DNA from: Chondrosia reniformis
Taxonomy: Eukaryota > Porifera > Demospongiae > Chondrillida > Chondrillidae
Reading direction: 5' to 3'
Assembly: GCA_947172415.1 (NCBI GenBank)
Contig: OX359192.1
Location: forward strand, 560,501-624,500
DNA: 64,000 bases
Position numbers and translations under genes: made by a program. Below are positions 9,999-20,300 of this stretch, in pieces; the stretch's first letter is position 1; every line of letters begins with the position of its first letter. The notes beneath the pieces were generated by a model that was given only the letters and a program-made list of their open reading frames with translations, had not been told where the DNA came from and searched no databases.

Positions 9999-11777
9999 TA
10001 ATTGAAAGGAATTGGCACATAATTACTTTCCCCACACAACACACCTGTACAGCTATCCATTGATACAAGCTTGGTTTAGGAAATTAAGGCCAAATAGACT
10101 GAATTCCTTTGAATATAACAGGGTGTTCATGAGGTGGGCCTTAAAGTATTAACCTTACTTTACCAGAGTTATGGAATCCCTAATTAGGCTTGTTGCTATG
10201 GAATTGGGTTGCTATGGATACTTTTCATTTGGTTTTGGTAGATGAAGCTGGGCTGTGGAAAGAGTTTAAAAACAAAATTACAAATATATGGCTTATTATA
10301 GTTATACTCTACATGGGCATAAAGCTTAGAAGACAAATATACATTTAAATAATCAATAATTATTTGCTTAAGATCGACTTGGATGAATTGATACAACTAT
10401 TTCATCACAGTAAGGCTAAATATGCACATCAATTAACCTATTCCAGTTAGATCTCTAAGTACTTAATGTAGCAATAATTGCATGAACTCATTCTTAATTA
10501 AACTAAAACACCATTTACTTGAAACATGAATGGCAAAGCGATCAGGAGACATGTACAAATATAAAAGGCAAATTGCAAATTGATCAACTATATCGTCACA
10601 AATTTACTGATTGTCAGAAGTATATATAATGGGTAGATACCCAATTCATCATTTAACTTTAGATAATCCTTCAAATGGCTATTGCTATATAGCCAAATTG
10701 ATATTGGTATCATACCTAATTTGGTAATAGGCTGTTACTATGGTGATAGATGAGTAAATTGTTTTTTGCAAGTGATCTTAAAAACATCCATAACTCTACA
10801 GTTGTAACTATTTTAAGTTGACAGCCATATAGAGGAATTAGATAATAGACTACATGAACCCATTTATAATACAAAACTTAAGCTTAACAATAACAATAAC
10901 ATCACACATGTACATGAAGAGGAATATCCTCCTAAAGTCAGTTGCTATGAGTAACATGAAATGAACAGATACACAGTCACAGAAATTACATTATCCATTT
11001 ACATAATAATATTAAGAAGATACAGAATATCTGTTTAAGGCCATTGCATATTTGTACATCACAAAAATTGAACAACTAAAATATTGAAACAGGAAACTAT
11101 TGCAAACTCTATAATTCTTTTTTTTCTATAAACAAAATCAGCCTATATAGGGCTAAAAGCACACTTTCTATATTGCCCTGCATAGATATACATTCCAATA
11201 AGGATCATTGAACATTCTTGGAGAATATAATATAAACACTAAACTCTATAAAATCAATACTGCCTCAGAACAAGTTACCATAGCAACACTAAAAATCATC
11301 ACCATAGTAACAGTTGTACAATCAATTTAATGAACAGTTAGAGTCTTAACTTAGCAGGTAATCTAAGCAGCTGGGCAAGACTTATAATAAACAGAGACAA
11401 TAGAAATTAAATATGATATTAGACCCTAGTTCAATGTGTTCAATTTAGTACAGATTAATTCCATAAAATGTATTATATTTAATTAAGACATTAGCTGCCA
11501 TATTCCATATAATCTCCAAAACTCACACTCAAAGCCGAGCTATATGTAGCATATCATATCATCTTCTTGATTAAACCATCAACATAAATGTCTACAGCTA
11601 GGGTATTCTTAAAAGATTGCTGTAAGTGCAAAAAGGAAACACCTTTTATGTATGTAATTTTCCAAATATAAACGCTTAAAAGGCAAATACAAGTGGCAAG
11701 TGTGAGAGAAGTAAATGAAATAATTTAAAAGAAACGTTATAATAAAGCTTTGTATTCGATTTGTAAACAAACTTTAC
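9999..11777. other. AT-rich stretch without a recognised gene
   Basis: No exon chain or long frame is convincing. GTTGCTATGG / CCATAGCAAC-like words recur (about 10193, 10212, 11278, 11303). Composition and scattered words resemble 60000-61550 on the far side of the window, which may be an old duplicate. A 15-bp candidate start exon on the minus strand (11778-11792, MAAVG then GTAAAG) borders it. Confidence 0.4.
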
Positions 11778-11970
11778 CCCGACGGCTGCCATTTTAATCA
11801 GTCACATAGTCATAGCGTATACGTGTATCTCTCATCGCGTGATGTCTAATCCATGATTCGAGTTTGCAATATCTAATGCATAAATTTAGAGCAGTAGATT
11901 TAAGCTAATTAGCTATACACTATATTGCATGGTATATATATGCAGCAGTTTAGAGTTGCATGTAATGCAT

Positions 11971-12911
11971 GTGCATGTTTGACAATGATATAATTTATAG
12001 AAGCAACGTGCATGCATGCTTTACTGCTTCTGATCGAGCTGGATAGGATAAGACAAAAATGACGTCATTTCGAATGATAACACACTGAGGTCCGACTGTA
12101 CCGCCAAATTTCCTTTAAAATGCCAAGGAAAGTTTCAGTCGTCATCGGCCTACGGGCCATCAACTCTGGAGGTCTATGCTTGCGTAGATCGACGCGAAAA
12201 CCGTGGTAGGAGCACGACCATGGTACCATGCGACAAAGGGTCATCGGTGTTCGTATAGTGGGGTGGTCTCTCTACCTATGGGCTAGTGCCTGGAGATGTA
12301 TCTCACTATTAATCTTGCTTGTGTGTTAAATTGGCACTTGCGGATTCTCACTATACGACCCGTACCTGGAGGAGCGTGGGTCCAGTGCCACTACGTAGTC
12401 GGTCAGGAAGCTATTGTAGGCTGCCACATCAGGTTGGTTTGGAAGACATTCGCAGTTGCAATTGGAATTGTTATATTCAAATGTTATGTATGTTCTATGT
12501 ACATGCCGTTATAATGTATTCTCTAATTCTTTCTTGTAGTTCATCGATGGGTCCCTACTCTAAAGCAACCTGGCCGATCCCAATGAGCTAAAGTCTGTGT
12601 ACAGTGCTCTCAAGCTGCGTTGTGTGCACATGATGATTCTCATTGGTGGGAGTTTGTGGTCCGCCAGGGTCGGGCTTGTTCTGTCCGTAGCGTGAGGCAG
12701 GGCAAGACTAGTAACTGGTCATAGGACGGTCAGGTACGCCGGATCGCTCCCGTGCAACTTCTCTTACGACGCCAGTAGTGGAAGTGTCAAACAGAGTTGA
12801 AAACATTTTTTGGGGCACGAAGTACTTCTACCTCCTCGTGGTGTGCCCTGGGGTCACCTTTACATTCAGTAAAGTGATGCGAAAAGAAGTACTGCAGCAA
12901 AGATCCAGTAA
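11971..12911. repeat. 0.94-kb near-identical element, copy 1
   Basis: It matches 61904-62841 in the same orientation with only about a dozen differences seen by eye (roughly 98-99% identity). It is more GC-rich than its surroundings and begins upstream of a CRE-like TGACGTCA (12060-12067). Its interior has a candidate intron: donor GTTATG near 12483, acceptor TTTCTTGTAG at about 12539. Several differences between copies fall in that interval. Both plus-strand frames through 12296-12591 are short (72-90 codons) and no protein family is recognised. It could be a structured or spliced noncoding RNA, a decayed gene or a transposon. No terminal inverted repeats are seen. Confidence 0.85.
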
Positions 12912-13194
12912 AACCATGAAGAACTACTTGTTTATTGTTTAAACATTTTTCCTTTGTAAAAAAGACTGTATATGCAATCTCATCCAAATCATTATCACCA
13001 ATTGGAATTGTATAGATTGAATAATGATCAATTTGTTTCACAATTTTGAAAAATACATCGGAATAAGAAATTGAAAAAGCTATAACAAAGTATAACGTAT
13101 GCTCATCACAAATGCGTCTATAAGCATTCAGTATACTCTTGTAAATTATTGTATATTTATAATACAAAGACTGGCCCTCAGATTGCGGCAACAT
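12787..13194 (-). CDS. Hypothetical 135-aa ORF overlapping the element
   Basis: An ATG-to-stop frame, beginning MLPQSEGQSLYYKYTIIY and ending RAPKNVFNSV. It looks protein-like: mixed hydrophobic segments, a HHFTECKGD motif and even residue use. I recognise no family. Its last 41 codons lie in the conserved element and persist in copy 2; the rest is scrambled there, with 66 bp of it inverted. It may be a single-exon gene, the last exon of a larger one, or a remnant. Confidence 0.25.
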   Translation of the reverse strand: MLPQSEGQSLYYKYTIIYKSILNAYRRICDEHTLYFVIAFSISYSDVFFKIVKQIDHYSIYTIPIGDNDLDEIAYTVFFTKEKCLNNKQVVLHGFTGSLLQYFFSHHFTECKGDPRAHHEEVEVLRAPKNVFNSV

Positions 13195-13199
13195 CGTGA

Positions 13200-13295
13200 G
13201 AAGAAAAAAAAAGAAAAAGAAAAAAGTTAAAGAAAATATGAAAAAAAGAAAAAGGATGAAAGTAAACCGAAAAGGAAAAAAAAGGAAAAAGAAAG
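13200..13295. repeat. A-rich AAAAAG tract
   Basis: About 95 bp of A with scattered G, containing GGATGAAAGTAAACCGAAAA. The same tract with the same marker words follows copy 2 at 63140-63275, so the homology between the two loci extends at least this far. Confidence 0.8.
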
Positions 13296-14013
13296 ATGCT
13301 GTACATATAGAATTTTTGCTTGTCTCCTTTGATGCTTATGAAAATGAATCAATCTATATGTAAGCATTCAGTATACTCTTGTAAAATATTACATATATAA
13401 ACTCCATATATACTTGCACTCCATTTTGTGTGTAACCGCCATGCATCCCTAGTGACTAAAGGCTGCACTAATGTTTAACTTGCATGATTACAGTTATCCT
13501 ATAGCTAGGAGTCATCATTTTGCACTTTATACTGAACTATGTAATACTCAATAGTAGTATGAGGAATTACGTAAGAAAAAAAAGAAAGAATTAAAGAAAA
13601 CAAAAAAGAAAAAGGTGATATACACATGGAAACCTATTAAAACTCTTAAAATTCTCTTAATTTAAGTCTTATCGTTTCTAAAACCTTTGCACAAAAACTT
13701 TCATGGTCTTGCCTTATATTATTTATTATTTTGGATTACTATATTTTGTGTAACATGCACAAGATTTGCTTTGCAGGTCAGTTAACTAAGTTTGTTTGAT
13801 TTTCTCTACCATTCTTTTCTATTGCAAGGATACTTTTAAGGGTCCAGAATCATCAAGAAAGTTCTAACTCAAAATATTTAGCATACAAAGAAAGTTAAAA
13901 AGTTAAGCAGTAGGTATCACAAAAAGATAAGCATCCCTTAATATACACCATATTTTACACTGTTAAAAGTATCCAAAGTTGAATGGTAAAAATATAAGGA
14001 CCAGAACACTCCA
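13296..14013. other. Intergenic stretch downstream of the LEM-BTB gene
   Basis: No gene is seen. The words AAGCATTCAGTATACTCTTG at about 13123 (inside the hypothetical ORF) are repeated at about 13362. A minus-strand poly(A) signal (AATAAA, 13722-13727) lies about 290 bp past the LEM-BTB stop and may serve that gene. Confidence 0.5.
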
Positions 14014-17000
14014 CTATTGTTGTGGTTGACTTTGTTGGTGCATGAGAATTGCAGCTGAAACTTGTTCTAGCAATGCTGGATCCTCCTCCAGTTGAGTGAG
14101 TACCCATTTCTGTTCCTCATCATGACCCTCCTCGGTTAGGTAGTCCAGACACACTGCCTGCAGTCGGGGGAGGTCCCTTGTATAGCTAAGGGTGAGGAGG
14201 TGGAGCACTGTTCTTAAATTAAGGGTTTTCCTCACAAAAGGGATGGCCATTTCAACCAGATGTTGGTTTTGAAAAGACTCAGCTAGTATCAGTATATCAG
14301 TTGCATTTACTAAACAACAGAAGAATGCACACATCAGATGATAACCACAGAAAAAAAGAAAAAATATTCTTGTTTTTCGATGCATACATACTTACACACA
14401 GCTCCTCAGTTAGTTTATCAGATTAATATGTACAAATAGGAGACTCAGGTATTGTACACTTTTATCACCTTCATTAATCTGTGCCTTTCCGGTGTAGAGA
14501 TAAGTGATGAATGTCTCTACACTAGCAGCTCTCACTCCATTACAGATCACCACATGTGCAACATGACTTGGGATGGATACCTCAGGTGTTGCCATGGAAA
14601 CCTGGTGGGAGAGGGATGTGACCATTGAGGAACTCCGAGAGGTGTTTGATGATTGCCTTTGTAAAGATTAAAAATCAAAATGATTAAAATACACTACATG
14701 TTGCTAAAAATACACTACATATTGCTAAACTGTCTACTATCCAATCACATATTATACCAAGCCTAGGTCAGAGCTAGATCAAAGAAGAACTTCTGGAAAG
14801 ACTTCCAGGGTCATTGATGAAGGGTGTTATTCCCAGGCACAGCTGTTTGGCTCAGTGGAGCCGAGAAAATTCTTGTATCCTCATTCAAAGTTCTCACTCA
14901 GGCATGGTATGCGAGAAAACGGTTTTACATAATTATGCCATAACAGTGTCACATGACTTACCTCTTCATAGATAGGGTTGGAGTGATGGGCGTGGCACTG
15001 TGTTTAGTTGCTAGACACAGTTCTTCCACAGATAGGGCGGGGTTCACCCTCTCTGACACTAGGTACACTACTCCCATCTGGTCAGCAACTCTGTTCTTGC
15101 TAACCAGATGTAGAGTTGAGTCTTGTTGGATTCCACAACTCTCCACTGTGTCTTCATCAGAAAGTTCTCTATTTTTAAAGGTCAGCTTAATACAGTCGAC
15201 TGGCAGGTAGAAACCTTGGTACAAGTGTAGCTTCCATTTTAAGTGTGAAATGTGGTTGCCAGGGGAGACCAACACTGTGTACACAGTGCCCTGCAGTGCC
15301 TTTACACTGATAGGAAATGTATCTGAACACACAAGGAAAAAAGGAACATTAATTTACCTTTTATTTTTTGGATTAAATATCAGTTTTACAAGTTAATTGC
15401 TGTTCCATGACTGATATACGTAACACATACATGACAGATTCAGTATACACACATTATACAACACATTTAATCTACAGCAATTTGTGTTCAATATTAATTG
15501 TTGGCATAATAATGGTCAACCACCTTAAATTGAAAGTTAAGATCTGACAATTGGAGATATAGCATGCTGCTCCTACCTTCATTCCTAAACAAAAGTGACT
15601 GCATTCTGGGACAGGCTACTGATAAGAAGCTTCGGGAGGCAAAGCAGGAGCCACCGGTGGGAAAGACAAAGCAGACATCGGAAGACACGTGGGCGCCACT
15701 GGTTGAGAGTCTGTACATGGTATCCGCCAACTTAATATCCAACATCTCTCCTGCAGTGTGGTCTTGAGATGGGGGAGGGTATGCTGTGTGGTCTTGAGAC
15801 GGGGGAGGGTGTGCTGTGTGGTCTTGAGACGGGGGAGGGTGTGCTGTGTGGTCTTGAGACGGGGAAGGGCGTGCTGTGTGGTCTTGAGACGGGGGAGGGT
15901 ATGCTGTGTGGTCTTGAGACGGGGAAGGGCGTGCTGTGTGGTCTTGAGATGGGGAAGGGTATGCTGTGTGGTCTTGAGATGGGGAAGGGTGTGCTGTGTG
16001 GTCTTGAGAGGGAGGAGGGTATGCTGTGTGGTCTTGAGACGGGGGAGGGTGTGCTGTGTGGTCTTGAGATGGGGGAGGGTGTGCTGTGTGGTCTTGAGAT
16101 GGGGGAGGGTATGCTGTGTGGTCTTGAGATGGGGGAGGGTATGCTGTGTGGTCTTGAGGTGGGGGAGGAATAACATCAACAACTCCAGTATCCAATCCAT
16201 TTAGATACAAATTGGATAATTGTTCATTTAAACCAGACTCCTGCTCTAGCAATGCATCCTGATTTTCAACTTGTCCCTTTGGTGGCATGTCATCTTCACT
16301 GATAGAACCTCTGGAATGCTTATTTGTGCTCAACGTCCCCCCATCTGTCCCATCCCTCTCCACTCTATGAGTGAAAGGATGGTGATGATAAGGAGGAGGA
16401 GGAGGAGGAGGAGTGACTGAATAGGGTATGATTGGCTGGACCACATCAGCTCTTCCATTTGCTACAGGTCTCTGAAAGATCTCCTCAATATGGACAGGTG
16501 GATAGAATGGGACTTCCCCATTGGAGGCTATGTGTGGCATCACAGGGAGGGGAGGGGTGTGACCAGGGAGGGGAGGGGTGTGGCCAGGGGGAGGAGGGGT
16601 GTAGCCAGGGAGGGGAGGGGTGTGGCCAGGGGGAGGAGGGGTGTAGCCAGGGAGGGGAGGGGTGTGGCCAGGGAGGGGAGGGGTGTGGCCAGGGAGGGGA
16701 GGGGTGTGGCCAGGGGGAGGAGGGGTGTAGCCAGGGAGGGGAGGGGTGTGGCCAGGGGGAGGAGGGGTGTGGCCAGGGAGAGGGGCAACATTTAGAGTTT
16801 CAAGAATTGGCTGACCAAATGCTTGTGTGCTCCCCCAACTGATAATTTGCCGATTTGGGTGCATCTTCTGGTATTTCTTCCTATAAACTTCCCTAGTAGA
16901 ATCAGTAATAGGACCTATGCCACGCCCCAGACCCGCCCTTAGATCCTCATCAGTTAACTCCATGAAGAGTTTCGTCTTGTGCGGATTAGGTTGAGCGGTG

Positions 17001-17209
17001 GATGTGACGGGGAATGTTGGTTGTATGGGGAGATTGGTTCTACTTGCTGGTATTGCGATTATCAGACGATCTGTGGTCGTTTGAAGAATTGTTGCAGCCT
17101 CCAGACGATTGGATGAGGTGACAGACCAATGAAGCTTTTCTGCTATCTCTCGATCGCTCAAGGAAACAAAAAGTTTCTTCGAAGAATTAGTTGTAGCAAA
17201 TCCAGCCAT
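14014..17209 (-). CDS. LEM domain - Pro-rich repeat - BTB protein with a ubiquitin-like domain inside the BTB
   Basis: Exons 15577-17209, 14962-15322, 14469-14656 and 14014-14309 join in frame to 825 residues. Residues 79-117 match a LEM fold (TKLFMELTDEDLRAGL, GPITDSTREVYRKKY), which in animals binds the chromatin protein BAF at the nuclear envelope. Residues 11-26 (KKLFVSLSDREIAEKL) look like a degenerate second copy. Then come a 7-residue PPLPGHT array and a 10-residue QDHTAYPPPS array. Residues about 505-544 are the first half of a BTB (SSDVCFVFPTGG, FLSVACPRMQSLLF). Exon 2 is ubiquitin-like (KALQGTVYTVLVS, LKWKLHLYQG, CGIQQDSTLHLVSK). Exons 3-4 resume with SVETFITYLYTGKAQI, DILILAESFQNQHLVE and a BACK-like helix region. 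No transmembrane segment is seen. BTB proteins often recruit Cul3; that role here is inference. Confidence 0.8.
14786..14937 (+). repeat. Dispersed repeat family, copy B
   Basis: Lies in the LEM-BTB intron between exons 2 and 3. It holds AGGGTCATTGATGAAGGGTG, ACAGCTGTTTGGCTCAGTGG and TCTTGTATCCTCATTCAAAG. The same words in the same order occur at 35876 and 54683, and inverted at 34168-34310. Confidence 0.7.
15758..16170 (-). repeat. Coding minisatellite, 30-bp unit
   Basis: About 13 tandem 30-bp units encode QDHTA[YHR]P[PS]PS in exon 1 of the LEM-BTB gene. The unit is a multiple of three, so copy-number change keeps the frame. The opposite strand and other frames also stay open and are false genes. 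Confidence 0.95.
16540..16787 (-). repeat. Coding minisatellite, 21-bp unit
   Basis: About 12 tandem 21-bp units encode PPLPGHT / PPPPGYT in the same exon, between the LEM domain and the 30-bp array. The frame is preserved. Confidence 0.95.
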
Positions 17210-17356
17210 ACTGAGTCAGTTTATTTGTCATGTGACTGTCACGTGCACCATGTCTATTTAGAGAGCACTTAATACAAATAGGACGATTACGCAAAACTTA
17301 TTACTCAGAAAATTGTAGTTTATCGAAGCGTTTGGAATACATCAAATAACCACCAG
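17210..17356. promoter_or_regulatory. 147-bp bidirectional promoter, LEM-BTB / TNFAIP8-like
   Basis: The two start codons diverge from this gap. It holds GTCATGTGACTGTCACGTG, an E-box-rich stretch (CACGTG plus CATGTGAC), near the LEM-BTB start. No TATA box is seen. Confidence 0.7.
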
Positions 17357-20300
17357 ATGGCCAGTGAGTTTATCTTAGTATAGCCTTGTCATTTCTTGTA
17401 CGTTTGTATTTGTACGTACTTAGAAATATGGCCCCGCTAACATTTTAGTACCGCCCTAGGTTGTTAAGCTTTCCGTTAAGGTCAGTTAAGATTTATTCAA
17501 GACTATTTGAGTAAATTGAGAGAAGATTTTTATTTTTTTAAAACTTCCAGCATAGATTCTCGATGAGTGCCAGCAACAATACGTTCTTTAAGAATTCACA
17601 CTTATCCGCATATTGAGAAACACTTGAACTAGATTATCTCTGATACTTTCCACTTAAAGAGTCAAGCGCTAGAGTAAAGATGTGTGGCTGAATGTCATTT
17701 TGACATCTTGATAGTAGTTCTATTTCAGTGTATTTGTCTCGTATTTCTTGTTAAGGAAGTAGCGTATATATTAGATTAGCTCAGTTGGTAATGTAACCTT
17801 AAGAAGAAGAAGAGCACTGTATATTGTATACTCTTAGTAGTGTCATCAACTTTACATGAGATACCAACTGATGTGTTGAGCACTAGTTGCATTTGTTCCG
17901 TCTTGTGTAAATGTGATGTTTAATTCAATGCTTTTATTTTGTATAGACACTTCACATATATTTGTTAGCACCATGAAATGTGTTTGTTAAAGTGAGATCA
18001 GTTGGTTGTCTAAAATGTCAATTTTCTGGGTTTTTTTTACGAGTTATTTATTAATGATTGTGTAATGTTTATAGCTAGTTAGATTTTCAGCATGTTATCC
18101 TACCCCACCATGGAGGTGCTGTGTTATCCTACCCCACCATGGAGGTGCTGTGTTATCCTACCCCACCATGGAGGTGCTGTGTGTTATCCTACCCCACCAT
18201 GGAGGTGCTGTGTTATCCTACCCCACCATGGAGGTGCTGTGTTATCCTACCCCACCATGGAGGTGCTGTGTTATCCTACCCCACCATGGAGGTGTATCTT
18301 TACTGTATATACTGTATTGCTTATGTAGACCTATAATATCTGTGAGGAGAAATGTACATGTCATGGTAACAATGATCATGTAAAGAAAGGTATTATAAAA
18401 GCAAACAAAGGAAGGAGAATGTGCTCCTACACAATCAACACGGACATCATACAATGGTCTTCCGATGTCTGTATATATATATATATATGTATGTATGTAG
18501 GGGCTGGTACAATATACATACGTATCTATGGTGTGTGCACATATTAATCATTATTTTACTTTCTTAGTAACGTTCCCAGACCTGGTATTCATGTACATAC
18601 AGAATTGATATAATTGATTAAAACACTTCCTTTGTGATATGAAACATTTCAACTTCTTTGCACTGCTGCCATTCAAGGGAAGCTACTTCATGCCATTATT
18701 ATCTGCTTTAAAGTTATAAAAGTGTATCAAAGCTGTCAATGCTGCTAATTCAGGGAATTATATGGTATTGGAGTCATCTTTGATTAGTAGTTAGCGCTCC
18801 ATTGGCACATAACCAACCCCCTAATGGACAGAGTTGGCAGTTTTGCTGTTAACTGTTGTAGCACATTAGTAGACACACTTGCCCTAACACTCCATTTATG
18901 AACAAATTTTCAAGACCCTTTTAGCAGTGAAGTGAAGATTTCTTTAAAAGGCTCTCTAATGACAAATGGCCTAGTACTTAGTGGTTTAGTGAAGTAGCTC
19001 TACTTTGTACTTTAGTTAAATTACCCTGGAAGCCATTTTTTACTTTATTTGTATTCTGTATCTCAATGGATGTTTGTGATTGTCTGAGCAAGCAGCCACT
19101 CTGTACCTAGTAAGATTACTCTAATTATATTTCAGTCACGCCTCTCTCCTCCCTTAATTAAACCAGTCACCTGATATGATGTGTCCAGCAGTAATAATAA
19201 GAGATGGTATTCTACCCAATTAGTTTAATATGTACATTAATATATGTAGTTCTTTAATGGGAGTTACATATATGTGTGTATGTACGTATTAATGAAAGAT
19301 TAAAATGATAAAGTAATCATTCTTTAAACATTGAGTATAGAAAAAAACTAGAATGTAGCAAATAGTGCAAATTGAATCCAGGACACTTTGTATAGATGTG
19401 TGAGGATTGTATTTGACCAGTTACTTAAGATAGCTCTTTGAAACGATATAGCACTGATTTTTAAATTACAATTGTATAAGGGACCCTAAAGTAATTTAAT
19501 TAGTATTTTATTCCCAGAAGGTGATAGTGTGGTTATTGAACATCCTCACACTGAAGAAGAATTTCCATTAGAGAGATTGGCTGACAGAATGGGGGTTCTT
19601 GGAGAATACGAGGAATTTGTATTCATTTTATTTACTATGGTCTTTCCATTCATAATCATTTTGGTAAACTGGGAAGTACTCAAATTTACTTGTGTTGAAA
19701 GACTTGATTAAATTAATGACTGTATATAATTCAATTGTGTGAACTTACGCTGCTTTTGTAGAAAGGACTAATTCGTCCTAATTTCTTGATTTACCAATTA
19801 TGTATAATAACTCCAATATACTTCTTTTGTGTTACATTCTTAAGTTTTCTAATCCTTTCTATTATATCAAAGTGTTGATTAATTGTTATTCATATCAAAC
19901 ATTATATAGCATTTGTAAATGTGATAAATACAGACGTGAATACTGTAATATTCCATTTATACTGACCATTGTTAATGTCTGGGTCTACTGTGTGTATACT
20001 TGAAGCAGCAGAACTGTCCTGAATGCCAATTGTCAGTTTCAATGCCAGACCAGCTATGCATGAAGAACTTCACTGTATTGTTCTATTCAACTGTTGAGGA
20101 AATAGTGTCGCAGTGAAATGTTTGTTGGAGAGTGCACATACGTATAAGGTCATGGTCATGAAGCAACAATGTAAGGCTTTCTTTATGTATAATATGGGGT
20201 GTCCTGTATGATATGGGGTGTCCTGTATGATATGGGGTGTCCTGTATGATATGGGGTGTCCTGTATGATATGGGGTGTCCTGTATGATATGGGGTGTCCT

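Noticed and set aside
12296-12591. Plus-strand frames of 72-90 codons in the 0.94-kb element as genes
   Set aside because: Two competing frames, neither continuing across the predicted intron for long nor resembling a known family; kept only as part of the unknown element.
15758-16204. Plus-strand Cys/Val/Arg repeat frames
   Set aside because: Antisense to the coding minisatellite of the LEM-BTB gene, whose sense frame is supported by four exons in phase.
17765-17800. TTAGCTCAGTTGGTAATG, an A-box-like tRNA start
   Set aside because: No B box or cloverleaf follows within tRNA or SINE distance.
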